64,000 nucleotides of DNA from Agrobacterium vaccinii (GTDB taxonomy: Bacteria > Pseudomonadota > Alphaproteobacteria > Rhizobiales > Rhizobiaceae), in the NCBI RefSeq assembly GCF_021310995.1, contig NZ_CP054152.1, forward strand, positions 1 through 64,000. The letters are read 5' to 3'. Of the stretch, positions 16,822 to 25,908 are shown in pieces. How positions within the stretch are numbered: position 1 is the stretch's first letter; every line of letters starts with the position of its first letter. The notes under the pieces were generated by a model. That model searched no databases. It was not told the DNA's origin and saw nothing but the letters and a program-made list of their open reading frames with translations. The position numbers were made by a program, and so were the translations under genes.

Positions 16822-17166
16822 TCAGTCTGACATGTCGTCATCCGGTGCCCCGTCGGGAAACAGCAGATGCGGTTTGCGGCGAAAGTCCCAGTGCTCGCCT
16901 GAATACTTCTCGACCAGACGGTCGAAGACGTCGTAGCAAGCAGCCTCGTCAAAGCCCTGGGCGACCAGACGCTTCACGATGACATCCTCACTCTGTTCGA
17001 GTTCCTTCTGTCGTCCCTTGGCAACTGCGCCCACGATGAACCATTGCAGCATGACGCGCGCGACGTCGTCACGGTCGGGCCGCTTGGCCGCTCGTTGCCG
17101 CGCTCTAAGGTCGCGTTGGCGTTCACGCTGTTTGCGATTGCGCTCTGTCAGCGTGTCCCTCGGCAT
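16822..17166 (-). CDS. Small basic helical protein of unknown function
   Basis: 114 residues from the ATG at 17166. The N-terminal 35 residues are very rich in Arg, Gln and Lys (TERNRKQRERQRDLRARQRAAKR). A helical domain follows (VARVMLQWFIVGAVAKGRQKELEQSEDVIVKRL), then an acidic tail ending in DDDMSD. It might bind nucleic acid through the basic region. It lies upstream of the nuclease-like and split-FtsH genes on the same strand and may belong to the same island. Confidence 0.6.
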   Translation of the reverse strand: MPRDTLTERNRKQRERQRDLRARQRAAKRPDRDDVARVMLQWFIVGAVAKGRQKELEQSEDVIVKRLVAQGFDEAACYDVFDRLVEKYSGEHWDFRRKPHLLFPDGAPDDDMSD

Positions 17167-17445
17167 ATCCTGGTCGTCCTGTCGATCGTGAATCGGAAAT
17201 CTGAAGGCTTGAAACGAAAATCTCAGAAAGGGAAACGAACCCCTCAAGTATCGAATCGTTTGAGCGCAATTTGACTCAAGTCTCCGGCGCTTGGATTAAC
17301 GTTCGGGCCGATTTGTTTCAATTGCCAATGAATTCGGCTTGCTATGACGTCGAGTTAGCTTCCGTTTATCCTGCATTGAATTCCATCATGTTTTGTTAGT
17401 CGTTTAACCGTAGCTTCTGCGCGATTTGCAAAAAGGAGATCACGA

Positions 17446-17880
17446 TTGTCCACCCGTTCAACGTTCGTATTCGAAATCTCGCCTTACCCAGGCCGCGATA
17501 ATCCACCGATGGTGAGGTTCCATCTCTATAAGCACGATGATACCGAACCCTATTTGCTTCAGTCCACGGTGCTACATCATTGGAAAACGGCTCGCCAGCA
17601 GATTGCCGGTGACATGAATTCCTATCGTCATCATCCGCAAATATCGCTCTGTCAGGCGGTGATGGGCTTGATGTTGGCAGACGCTCAACGTGAATTTCGT
17701 ATCGCCGACGGCATATCCGACGACAGCGAATACCTCTATCTGTTCCAGCACGTCGCCACAGACGCAGATGAATTGCATCTGACGATCACGGATCGGTACA
17801 GCAAGAAAGTCTTGTTCGACGGTGACTATCCAGAGTACGCAATGAAATTCTTCCCCGAGGAGACAGACATCGAACCGTGA
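17446..17880 (+). CDS. Unknown 144-residue protein
   Basis: Begins at a TTG that follows AAGGAG by seven bases. The protein is soluble, with mixed strand and helix character (FVFEISPYPGRDNPPMVRFHLYKHDDTEPYLL at the start), and no motif I recognise. It ends about 90 bases before the insertion sequence and stands alone. The strong ribosome-binding site and normal codon use support a real gene. Confidence 0.6.
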   Translation: MSTRSTFVFEISPYPGRDNPPMVRFHLYKHDDTEPYLLQSTVLHHWKTARQQIAGDMNSYRHHPQISLCQAVMGLMLADAQREFRIADGISDDSEYLYLFQHVATDADELHLTITDRYSKKVLFDGDYPEYAMKFFPEETDIEP

Positions 17881-17967
17881 TATGACGGAGCAAGATGGGA
17901 TAGGTGAAAGCCATTTTGAATCTCGATTGTTCCATAAGATAGATTACGCGATCCTTCTATGTAGCCG

Positions 17968-19599
17968 CAAAGTTAAAGTGTCCTGTTTCTGCAAAGTTGG
18001 AATGTCACACTCCCCGGGTTTGATTGACACCTGGGAGATTGCAGATGGGACTGATTACGATGAGCGAGCGCGATTTGCTGCGGATCGAGGTTTTGTCGAA
18101 AGTCATCGCCGGTCGAATGACGATGGTATCAGCGGCACATGTACTTGCCCTGAGTGAGCGTCAGGTTCGCCGGCTGCTGGATCGGATCCGAACTGGTGGT
18201 GCGGCGTCGATCCGGCACAAGGCCATTGGTCGACCGTCGAACAACCGGATCAATGATGGTATTCGCGACTACGCTGTGGCGCTCGTTCGGGAGAGTTATG
18301 CGGATTTCGGACCGACCCTGGCGACCGAGAAGCTTGCCGAGCGTGATGGCCTGCAGGTTTCGCGTGAGACGGTTCGCAACTGGATGGTCGATGCTGGACT
18401 TTGGTTGTCGCGCAAGCAGCGGCGGACGTTTCACCAGCCGCGACTTCGACGTGAGGCCTATGGCGAACTGGTGCAGATTGATGGTTCTGAGCACCGTTGG
18501 TTTGAGGATCGCGGGCCAGCGTGTTCGTTGCTGGTGTTCGTCGACGACGCGACCGGCAGGTTGATGCAGCTGCGTTTTGTGCGTTCCGAGAGCGCCTTCA
18601 CCTACTTCGAGGCACTGGCGTTTTATCTCAAGCGTCACGGCGCGCCGATTGCCTTCTATTCCGACAAGCATTCGGTGTTCCGGGTGGCAAAGAAGGACGC
18701 CAAAGGTGGCCAGGGAATGACCCAGTTCGGGCGGGCGCTGTGTGAGTTAAATATCGAGATTCTCTGTGCAAATTCCAGCCAAGCGAAAGGCCGTGTGGAA
18801 CGGATGAACCGAACATTGCAGGATCGGCTGGTCAAGGAGTTGCGATTGGCTGGCATCGACACGATGGACGCCGGTAATGCATTTTTGCCTGACTTCATGG
18901 ACGATTATAACGCACGATTTGCGGTCGTCCCTGCCCGATCTGATGACCTGCACCGACCGGTGAATCTCGCACCGGATCGGTTATCCGATATCCTCTGCAA
19001 GCGTGAACAGCGTTATGTTGGATCACAGCTGACATTCTCCTATGAGCGCAAACGCATCATGCTGGAGGAGACCGACGTCACGCGCGGCCTTGTTGGTAAA
19101 TATGTTGAGACCTATGCCTATGCGGATGATCGACTGGACGTGCGCTGGAGAGGGTACTCCCTGCCCTATACGGTATTCGACAAGGATCAGCGGGTCACGC
19201 ATGCGGCGATCACCGAGAATAAAAGGCTTGGTGATGTCCTGGCGTATATCAAAGAGCGCCAGGACGAGCCCCCCGCGCCTGAGGTGAAGAGCAATAGCGA
19301 TAAAAATGGTTACATCAAACGCGCTCGTGGACCCGGTCGTCGGAAAGACTTTACAAACGATCCGGCCGTTATTACGCGGCGCCGGAAGGCATTGTCGCGG
19401 CAGCAAGCGGCGGAGTGAAGAGTTTAAAAGCTCAGAATCGGTGTTTCATCACCCGCCCCCGCCCTCTCCTTGCAACCGAAGAGCTGGTTCGGTCGGGGGC
19501 TGATCCGCGGTGTCAATGTGGCATGTCTGAATGGCCAAGACGTCTCAATTGGACATTTCTACTTTGCACAGCGGCGGACATTTCAATTCCTCTGCCACA
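17968..19599 (+). mobile_element. ISNCY/IS1202-like insertion sequence
   Basis: A single transposase gene is flanked by imperfect terminal inverted repeats. Inside the left end is TGCAAAGTTGGAATGTC (17990-18006), and the right end carries its near-complement (19552-19568). An outer pair is AGTTAAAGTGTCC (17971-17983) against the complement of 19576-19588. A direct repeat matching 12 of 13 bases (TTCTATGTAGCCG at 17955, TTCTATGTCGCCG at 19600) could be the target duplication. Exact ends are uncertain by several bases. Confidence 0.7.
18045..19418 (+). CDS. ISNCY-type DDE transposase
   Basis: 457 residues from the ATG at 18045, which has GGGAG upstream. A helix-turn-helix region (LSERQVRRLLDRI, then ETVRNWMVDAGL) precedes an integrase-core catalytic domain with the acidic triad near D146 (QIDGSEHRW), D207 (FYSDKHSVF) and E252 (GRVERMNRTLQD). 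The C-terminus is basic. The frame is intact, so the element may be active. The layout (single transposase, about 1.6 kb) fits the ISNCY/IS1202-like group. Confidence 0.9.
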   Translation: MGLITMSERDLLRIEVLSKVIAGRMTMVSAAHVLALSERQVRRLLDRIRTGGAASIRHKAIGRPSNNRINDGIRDYAVALVRESYADFGPTLATEKLAERDGLQVSRETVRNWMVDAGLWLSRKQRRTFHQPRLRREAYGELVQIDGSEHRWFEDRGPACSLLVFVDDATGRLMQLRFVRSESAFTYFEALAFYLKRHGAPIAFYSDKHSVFRVAKKDAKGGQGMTQFGRALCELNIEILCANSSQAKGRVERMNRTLQDRLVKELRLAGIDTMDAGNAFLPDFMDDYNARFAVVPARSDDLHRPVNLAPDRLSDILCKREQRYVGSQLTFSYERKRIMLEETDVTRGLVGKYVETYAYADDRLDVRWRGYSLPYTVFDKDQRVTHAAITENKRLGDVLAYIKERQDEPPAPEVKSNSDKNGYIKRARGPGRRKDFTNDPAVITRRRKALSRQQAAE

Positions 19600-19677
19600 T
19601 TCTATGTCGCCGGGTATATTCTATTTTCAAGTGCGACATGCCAGTAATTTCAATGGCTTCACTTTGGAGATTTTGGC

Positions 19678-19860
19678 ATGTCCAGATGCTATTCGCAGCT
19701 CACCCTCCCCGACCGTCGACGCTTGCATCATCTGATGGCGGCCAAAGTTCCGATCAACGAAATGGCGCGCCAACTTGGTCGTCATCGCTCGACGATCTAT
19801 CGTGAGATCACGCGCAACACGTTTCGTGATCGCGAACTACCTGATTATAATGGTTACTAC
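19678..19860 (+). pseudogene. IS30-family transposase N-terminal remnant
   Basis: The first 61 codons of an IS30-type transposase remain, containing the helix-turn-helix segment INEMARQLGRHRSTIYREITRNTFRDRELPDYNGYY. Homology stops abruptly at about 19860, where the sequence becomes the 3' part of a gene read on the other strand. The rest of the element is missing. The deletion junction also cuts that opposing gene. Confidence 0.8.
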
Positions 19861-19950
19861 ACGCACGCGTCCATCGTTGATGCCGTTTTCCTTGACGGTG
19901 CGCCGTACAAGCCTCCAGTCCGCCTCCTGCGCAGGTTTATTTTCTGTCAT
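19861..19950 (-). pseudogene. Truncated small gene cut by IS30 remnant
   Basis: The ATG at 19950 overlaps the stop of the M41-like gene (ATGA), and GGGAG lies nine bases before it. About 30 residues are left (starting MTENKPAQEADWRLVRRTVKENG) before the frame runs into IS30 sequence. It was evidently a coupled partner of the M41-like gene. Family not recognised. Confidence 0.55.
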
Positions 19951-20432
19951 CTTGAAGTCTCCCTCAAAATGGTCCTGACCTCTTCTCCTTCGATGACGGC
20001 CTTCTCCACCAGGACGTCGGCGATCCTTTCGATGGCGCTTCGGAAACACGTCACGATTTCCCGGCTGCGCTCCATCTCTCGACCAAGGACACGCTCGACG
20101 CGGGCGGCGACGTCAGGATTGTTTCGTCGGAAACGATCGCGTTGCTCGACGGATTTCAAATTGAAATAGCCAAGCCCTTCTCCCATCCCAAGTTGGACTT
20201 CCATCCTAGTGGCAAGGTCACTTGCCTTGTGCAGGTCGCAGCCCTCGACATCACCCGCGCCATCGAACGCAGTGCCGAGGATAACCTCTTCTGCCGCTTC
20301 ACTTATCAAACTGACGCAGAATTGTTCGACAAATCCATCTGAAAGCGGCGCAAGCAGGGTGAAGTTTGATCGATTGAGAGCCATCCAGCCGATCTTACCG
20401 GCGTTCGCCTTCAATTTTGTCCTAGCTGTCAT
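19947..20432 (-). pseudogene. Eroded M41 (FtsH-like) peptidase remnant
   Basis: 161 residues from the ATG at 20432; a TTG at 20453 is also possible. The protein keeps the C-terminal part of an M41 peptidase: SEAAEEVILGTAFDGAGDV, then a likely zinc-ligand region CDLHKASDLATRM, then the helical tail. The HExxH zinc motif and everything before it are missing. Without them it cannot be an active peptidase. It lies 4.9 kb from the start of the split-FtsH units on the same strand and may be the relic of a related locus. Confidence 0.6.
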
Positions 20433-20465
20433 TAGTGGAAAGAAAGACCTCAAAAATAAGCGGAA

Positions 20466-21383
20466 CTAGGCTGCTGGAGTGAGAACGATCTTGCCACGGG
20501 CGCGACCAGCCTCAGATAGCGTAAGTGCCTGCCTGATCTCTGCCAACTGCAGAACCGTATCGACGTGTGCTACCACCTTGCCAGCCTCGACCAGTTCAGC
20601 AATCGACACCAGGTTACGCGCGCTCGGAACGGTGAAAGATCGCTTTACGCTAACACCATAGCGCTCTGCTTCGTCGTTGGGGAAGGCTACGACGGTGACC
20701 ATGAAACCGGCCTTCTTGAGGGTTTTGAAAGCACGCTGAAATGTCTCGCCTCCCATTGTGTCGAAGACGATGTCGACTTCGCTTGCCGCGTCTTCAAAGG
20801 GTTGGGTTGTGTAGTCGATGAACTCGTCGGCACCCAGAGCACGAACGAATTCTTCGTTGCGACCCGACGCTACCGCTGTGACATGCGCCCCGCAGGCCTT
20901 GGCGAACTGAACGGCAAGAGAACCGACGCCGCCCGAACTGTTCGTGATGAGGAGACGTTGTCCGGCACAAAGTCTTGCTTCATCGAAAAGTGCCTGCCAC
21001 GCAGTGGAGCCTGCTAGTGGAAGGGCCGCTGCGTGGATAACGTCGATATTATGAGGAGTACGCACGACATTGGTTGCTTTAGCAACCGCATAGTCTGCAA
21101 AAGCACCGGTGTGGACCATGCCGAAGATGGTCTCACCCTGCTGAAAGTTATCGACACCAGCACCAATCTTCTCGATTGTGCCGACAAGTTCGCCTCCGAG
21201 GTGAATCGGCAGGGTCATCCCCATGCGCTGGCCCATACCACCGCGAATTTTCCAGTCAACCGGGTTCACACCTGCCGCGTGAACCTTCACCAAGACCTCG
21301 CCGACCCCCGGCTCTGGCCGATCGACCTCAGCGATCTCCACCACATCATTAGACCCGTACTCCCGGACAACAACAGCTCTCAT
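20466..21383 (-). CDS. NADP-dependent quinone oxidoreductase-like protein
   Basis: 305 residues from the ATG at 21383 (AGGTGA upstream). It belongs to the zinc-independent medium-chain dehydrogenase/reductase group. It has the N-terminal groES-like fold (VREYGSNDVVEI, AAGVNPVDWKIRGG) and the nucleotide-binding motif SSGGVGSLAVQFAKACGA. Such enzymes reduce quinones or enones with NADPH. The gene is divergent from an AraC-type regulator at 21441, which probably controls it. Confidence 0.9.
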   Translation of the reverse strand: MRAVVVREYGSNDVVEIAEVDRPEPGVGEVLVKVHAAGVNPVDWKIRGGMGQRMGMTLPIHLGGELVGTIEKIGAGVDNFQQGETIFGMVHTGAFADYAVAKATNVVRTPHNIDVIHAAALPLAGSTAWQALFDEARLCAGQRLLITNSSGGVGSLAVQFAKACGAHVTAVASGRNEEFVRALGADEFIDYTTQPFEDAASEVDIVFDTMGGETFQRAFKTLKKAGFMVTVVAFPNDEAERYGVSVKRSFTVPSARNLVSIAELVEAGKVVAHVDTVLQLAEIRQALTLSEAGRARGKIVLTPAA

Positions 21384-21440
21384 AATTACGTCACCTAAAT
21401 ATTGACCTGCTCTTTCATATACATGTAGTTTCTCGATGTG

Positions 21441-22238
21441 ATGCCAATCCGCATCGCGGACAGGCCACTCCATATGCACCCACTTTTCAATATCCACCGC
21501 ATGAGCAAACCGCGCGGTTCAGCCTTGCAGTTACATAGTCATGATGAGGCGCAACTCACCTATGCTGCGTCTGGTATGATTCAGCTTCATACAGACGAAG
21601 GTGTCTGGCTTGTGCCTCCTCAGCTTGCGGCATGGATTCCGGCAGGGGTTCCCCATCGCCTGGATATCATAACGGATGCTGAGCTTTGGATGGTGCAGTG
21701 GCAACCATCTGCAATCGCAACCTGGGCTCCTTCCAATTTCCCGGATCGCGCCTTCGCATCGAAGGTTACACCGTTACTGCACTCCCTGCTTGCCGCAGCC
21801 GTCGAACACGATGCATCGTTGATTAAAGCAGAACTTGTGTTGAGGCTGATACTGCTTGAATTGAGCGCAGTGTCAGGAGCGCCGACCTACCTTCCAATGC
21901 CCAGCAATCCTGTCGCAAAGCGCGTGGCTGAGATCGCTCTTGGCGATCATCGCAATCGCTTGGACGTGAGCGAGTTGGCATCGCGAGCCGCAACCTCGGT
22001 TCGGACAGCAAGCCGCCTGTTCCCGATGGAGACGGGAATGACGCTCAAAGCCTGGAGGCAGCGGGCTCGGATTGTAAAAGCCATGGAGCAGCTTGCCCTA
22101 GGCAAGTCAATCGCCGACGTTGCGAGCGACGCAGGCTTCTCAAGCACTGCCGCGTTTTCCTGCGCGTTCAGGCAGGTAACCGCTACAACACCCGGCGCTT
22201 TCATAGGCGAGCCTCTACATCAAAATCGCTTGGTGTAG
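21441..22238 (+). CDS. AraC-family transcriptional regulator
   Basis: 265 residues. An N-terminal cupin domain (LHSHDEAQLTYAASGMIQLHTDEGVWLVPPQLAAWIPAGVPH) precedes two C-terminal helix-turn-helix motifs, the second in IADVASDAGFSSTAAFSCAFRQ. The layout is that of short AraC regulators that sense small ligands. It is transcribed away from the quinone-oxidoreductase-like gene and probably regulates it. An in-frame GTG lies directly before the chosen ATG. Confidence 0.9.
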   Translation: MPIRIADRPLHMHPLFNIHRMSKPRGSALQLHSHDEAQLTYAASGMIQLHTDEGVWLVPPQLAAWIPAGVPHRLDIITDAELWMVQWQPSAIATWAPSNFPDRAFASKVTPLLHSLLAAAVEHDASLIKAELVLRLILLELSAVSGAPTYLPMPSNPVAKRVAEIALGDHRNRLDVSELASRAATSVRTASRLFPMETGMTLKAWRQRARIVKAMEQLALGKSIADVASDAGFSSTAAFSCAFRQVTATTPGAFIGEPLHQNRLV

Positions 22239-22411
22239 ATGTCAATGTCCGCTTTATTGGGCGCGTTCCGCCACGGCGCCATTCACTACCAACCGGAACT
22301 TTCGCCTGTTAGGGTCAGCGGCCTCGACGGAATGACTTCCGTGATTCCTTTTGCGTTCCAACCTATGGAATCCTCGGCGTCGATTCAGCAGCCAGGTCTA
22401 AGGAAATTCAT

Positions 22412-22792
22412 ATGCATAAAGGAGCATGCCTATGTGGCGCAGTGGCCTTTGAGATTGAAGGTGAGTTACATGCGCCGGATGCGTGCCATTGCATGAAGTG
22501 TCGGAAACAGTCTGGCCATTTCTTCGCTTCTACCGACGTGCCCAGGGATCAGATCACAATCTCGGGAGAGGGAAGCATCACTTGGTATCATTCCTCAGAA
22601 AAGGTGAGACGAGGTTTCTGCTCAACATGCGGGTCGTCACTGTTCTGGGACCCTCCTCATCGCGATTGGATAGGTGTCGCCATGGGTGCGCTGGACAGCC
22701 CCACTCAAACCAAACTGAAAATGCACATCTTTGTCGCGGACAAAGGCGACTACTATGAGCTCACAGACAGCCTACCCAAAAATCAACAATAG
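22412..22792 (+). CDS. GFA-family protein (CENP-V/GFA domain)
   Basis: 126 residues with AAGGA ahead of the ATG. The zinc-binding cysteine pattern of the GFA fold is present: CLCGAV near the start, CHCMKC around residue 25, and CSTCGSSLFW around residue 70. Members include glutathione-dependent formaldehyde-activating enzymes, but most have unproven activity. It is separated from the AraC gene by about 170 non-coding bases. Confidence 0.9.
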   Translation: MHKGACLCGAVAFEIEGELHAPDACHCMKCRKQSGHFFASTDVPRDQITISGEGSITWYHSSEKVRRGFCSTCGSSLFWDPPHRDWIGVAMGALDSPTQTKLKMHIFVADKGDYYELTDSLPKNQQ

Positions 22793-23078
22793 ATAGCGTC
22801 GTTCAATCGCACGGTCAGACTTTTCGGACAGTCTGCCCGATTAAAGCGACACTTCGTTTCAGCCAGAGGAAAGGTTATCGTGGCCGTTTCGCAGTGACGG
22901 CTCGCCTGCATGAAGCTCTATTTTCTAAGCGGTATGTCCGCTTCATGACTCTTGCAAAAGGGAACGCCGTTCTCCTTGCGGCCCATTTCCAGCCGTCAAC
23001 ATCGAAGCAGTTCATGTCTGCGTTTGAGGCAAAGCGCAAGGTGCCTGTTGGCCCGAGGCGGTCGTTTAGCCGAAGGTA

Positions 23079-23441
23079 TCAAGCGATCTTCAAAGCCACA
23101 GGTTCTCGTCGTGACATCACTTTCTCAACCTCCGACATGTGTTGCGTTCCCCAAGCACAAAGAGGCTTCAGCGCCTCAGCTAGCGTTTCGCCGAATGGAG
23201 TGAGCGAATATTCGACTTTTGGAGGGATCTTCTTGAAGTCGCGCCGATCAACAATCCCGTCGGCCTCTAGCTCTTTGAGCTGCTGAATGAGCATCTTGTC
23301 ACTGACGTTGCCAATTGCACGCCTGAGGTCACCATAACGTCGAGCTTCGTAAGCTAGGTGAAAAAGGATCAGCGGCTTCCATTTCCCGCCAATGACAGCG
23401 AGTGAGACGTCGAGCCCGCAGACAAAATTGGACGTGGCCAT
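23079..23441 (-). CDS. HxlR-family transcriptional regulator
   Basis: 120 residues of the HxlR winged-helix family (VIGGKWKPLILFHLAYEARRYGDLRRAIGNVSDKMLIQQLKELEADGIVDR). It is divergent from an SDR gene. The gap holds a near-palindrome TACTTACC...GGTGCATA and a repeated CATACT word that may form the operator. It probably represses the SDR and itself. Confidence 0.92.
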   Translation of the reverse strand: MATSNFVCGLDVSLAVIGGKWKPLILFHLAYEARRYGDLRRAIGNVSDKMLIQQLKELEADGIVDRRDFKKIPPKVEYSLTPFGETLAEALKPLCAWGTQHMSEVEKVMSRREPVALKIA

Positions 23442-23538
23442 TCAGGATGCTCCTCATACTTACCAAAAGGTGCATACTATTAATTAGGAAAGCGGATGTC
23501 TATGTTGAGCTCACATGACATCATGAAAGGAGATTTCG

Positions 23539-24285
23539 ATGGGCAGACTTGAAGGCAAAATAGCTGTCATCACTGGCGGGAACAGCGGGATCGGTCTAGC
23601 GACAGCGAAACGGTTCGTTGCAGAAGGGGCCGAGATCTTTATCACCGGCCGCCGCCAAGAGGAACTTGACAAAGCGGTTGAAGCGATTGGCGCTGGGGTA
23701 ACGGCCGTACAGGGCGACGTGTCGCGGCTGGACGACCTAGGCCGTGTGTTCGATTTGGTGCGGGAAAAGAGCGGGCGGATAGACATCCTCTTCGCCAATG
23801 CGGGTGTAGGCTTGTTTGCACCCCTTGGTGCAATTGACGAGGCTTCGTTCGATCAGACATTCAGCATCAACGTTAAAGGGACCTTGTTCACAGTGCAGAA
23901 AGCATTGCCGCTGATGCAGGCGGGTGGTTCAATCATCCTCACCGGATCGACAACCGGCTCAATGGGAACTGCAGCGTTCAGCGTCTACAGCGCGACGAAG
24001 GCAGCGATACGCAACTTTGCCCGTAGCTGGGCCTTGGATCTCAAGGGGTCAGGTATCCGGGTTAACGTACTGTCTCCCGGTGCCACAGAGACGCCGGGTC
24101 TAAAGGGTCTTGTAATACCTGCAGAGGAGGCTGCGTTGCTTGAAGGACTTGCAGCGCAGATTCCACTCGAGCGGGTCGCAAACCCTGACGAGATCGCGGC
24201 TGTAGCACTGTTCCTTGCTTCGGAGGACAGTAGCTTCATGACCGGCAGCGAAGTCTTTGCTGACGGTGGCGCCGCGCAGGTCTGA
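23539..24285 (+). CDS. SDR-family oxidoreductase
   Basis: 248 residues with AAGGAG before the ATG. A classical short-chain dehydrogenase: cofactor motif TGGNSGIG at 12-19, NAG around residue 87, catalytic Ser near 137 and YxxxK at Y150/K154. The position-37 region (TGRRQEEL) suggests NADP preference. Substrate unknown. It is divergent from an HxlR regulator and convergent with the next SDR, separated by a strong hairpin. Confidence 0.93.
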   Translation: MGRLEGKIAVITGGNSGIGLATAKRFVAEGAEIFITGRRQEELDKAVEAIGAGVTAVQGDVSRLDDLGRVFDLVREKSGRIDILFANAGVGLFAPLGAIDEASFDQTFSINVKGTLFTVQKALPLMQAGGSIILTGSTTGSMGTAAFSVYSATKAAIRNFARSWALDLKGSGIRVNVLSPGATETPGLKGLVIPAEEAALLEGLAAQIPLERVANPDEIAAVALFLASEDSSFMTGSEVFADGGAAQV

Positions 24286-24423
24286 ACAAGTGCCTGCCCA
24301 GAGCATCATTGCCTTGGGCCTTGCTGAAACGAAAACCAGCTCGTCACACAGCTTCTCTTAAAGTCGCTACGCCCGCTGGTGGTGCGAAGTTGCCAAGGCA
24401 GCACTTGGCTCGAATGAGACAAC

Positions 24424-24452
24424 GGGATGCGGAGCCGGTCGGCCCGCATCCC
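24424..24452. terminator. Bidirectional terminator-like hairpin
   Basis: GGGATGCGG and CCGCATCCC form a perfect 9-base stem between two convergent SDR genes. It lacks a long T run but is well placed to stop read-through both ways. Confidence 0.5.
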
Positions 24453-24470
24453 ATCATCGCTGAATGCGTA

Positions 24471-25217
24471 TCACCAACTCTTTTGCACAAGTTCGCCTGA
24501 TGGAGCGCAAGCGTAGAAACCTGCTGTGGGTCCATATGCGTGGGTCGTCGCTAGAGCGAATGCAGGACGTGCACCATCTTCAGGTGAGTGCCCCGGCCCG
24601 TTGCCTGTCATATCTGTCGATGTCAGACCGGGGTCCACCGCGTTGACTTTGATCCCTTGCCGATCCAGCTCCTTGGCAAGCTTGACGGTCAACATGTTCA
24701 GCGCAGTCTTGGAGGCACAGTATCCGCCGAAGCTGACCGTCCATGTTTCGCTCCGCATGTCCAAAGCATCCGTCAACGAACTTAGGCCGCTGCTCATCAT
24801 TACGATCCGCGCCGCCTTCGAATTGCGCAACAACGGCAAAAAGGCTTGAGTGACGCGCATCACCCCGAATACGTTGGTGTTGAACATCCGCTGCATCTCG
24901 TCAATTGACTCCTCGGCAAGCGAGGGAGGCGGACCAAACATGAGCCCGGCGTTGTTGACCAATACGTCGAGATGCCCCACTGCACTCTTGACGGTTTTGG
25001 CGGCGTTGGAAACGCTCTCATCGTCCGTGACATCGAGTTGCACTGCACGGGCGTCAACGCCGTTTCCTCGCAGTTCGCAAGCTGCCATCTCGCCCCGTGA
25101 CATGTCTCGGCATCCCAGCCAGACTGTGTGTCCGGCTGCGCCAAGCTGCCGCGCAACGGCGAGGCCAATACCCTTGTTTGCTCCCGTAATGAGCGCAATG
25201 GGCGATGTGTGGGTCAT
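24471..25217 (-). CDS. SDR-family oxidoreductase
   Basis: 248 residues from the ATG at 25217, with AGGGA eight bases upstream. Cofactor motif TGANKGIG at 11-18, NNAG around 88, Ser near 142 and YCASK with Y166/K170. A MarR-type regulator gene lies directly upstream on the same strand. A perfect palindrome in the 54-base gap is a likely operator. Substrate unknown. Confidence 0.92.
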   Translation of the reverse strand: MTHTSPIALITGANKGIGLAVARQLGAAGHTVWLGCRDMSRGEMAACELRGNGVDARAVQLDVTDDESVSNAAKTVKSAVGHLDVLVNNAGLMFGPPPSLAEESIDEMQRMFNTNVFGVMRVTQAFLPLLRNSKAARIVMMSSGLSSLTDALDMRSETWTVSFGGYCASKTALNMLTVKLAKELDRQGIKVNAVDPGLTSTDMTGNGPGHSPEDGARPAFALATTHAYGPTAGFYACAPSGELVQKSW

Positions 25218-25254
25218 GATGACGTCCCTGATCATTTCGATGTCAGATACATAC

Positions 25255-25267
25255 TACGAAATTCGTA
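25255..25267. promoter_or_regulatory. Candidate MarR operator
   Basis: TACGAA-a-TTCGTA is a perfect palindrome between the marR-type gene and the SDR. A further half site, TTCGTA, lies at about 25279. It fits a MarR dimer binding site controlling the SDR. Confidence 0.5.
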
Positions 25268-25271
25268 ATAT

Positions 25272-25706
25272 TCAACCTTCGTATTTTGCAATTTGTTGGG
25301 TAAGCCTCAGAAATTCGGTTTGGTCGACGGAATCGAGGGCCTGCAGCATCGCTTTGCAGGATGCTCGATATCCATCGATATAGCCTGCAACGGCTTGCTG
25401 CCCCTCGTTCGTGATCGTCAGAGCCACCGACCTGCGGTTCGCCTCTGGCCGCTGCCGTTCAATCATGTCCCGACGGACCAGCCGGTCAGCCGAAGACGAC
25501 ATTGTCGTCAGAGCGACCTGAAGGTGCCGGGCAACATCCCCGAGGTTACACTCGGGATGCTCATCGATAAAAAGAAGCGCCTGAATATCGAGGGGGTTGA
25601 GCGAGTTTTGCATAACGGCCGCTGCCTCCGCGACCTTGAAACGACGGGTAAAGCGCTCAAAGGCGGTAGCGAGTTTTTCTATTTGTTCGGGCGTAGGTTC
25701 TGTCAT
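25272..25706 (-). CDS. MarR-family transcriptional regulator
   Basis: 144 residues with the MarR winged helix-turn-helix: DIQALLFIDEHPECNLGDVARHLQVALTTMSSSADRLVRRDMIERQRPEANRRSVALTITNEG. Dimerisation helices lie at both ends. It is upstream of and codirectional with an SDR gene. It most likely represses that gene and responds to a phenolic or oxidative signal, the latter being general to the family. Confidence 0.92.
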   Translation of the reverse strand: MTEPTPEQIEKLATAFERFTRRFKVAEAAAVMQNSLNPLDIQALLFIDEHPECNLGDVARHLQVALTTMSSSADRLVRRDMIERQRPEANRRSVALTITNEGQQAVAGYIDGYRASCKAMLQALDSVDQTEFLRLTQQIAKYEG

Positions 25707-25908
25707 TCCTGATATTAAGCATTTCTGCTCCGAGGACGTAAGCTATATACCCTGGAATAAGCATTTCTTGAATTAAGGCGAGGGCCGCTTGTGGGGCAAT
25801 CCACCGTGAACGTTTAAGTTTCAGAGCGTACTATGGCGCTTGTTCAATGTGCGAGGAAAACAGCGTGCAGCATTGCCAGCCGGATTGTTGCTCCCCTTCC
25901 CGCCGTCG

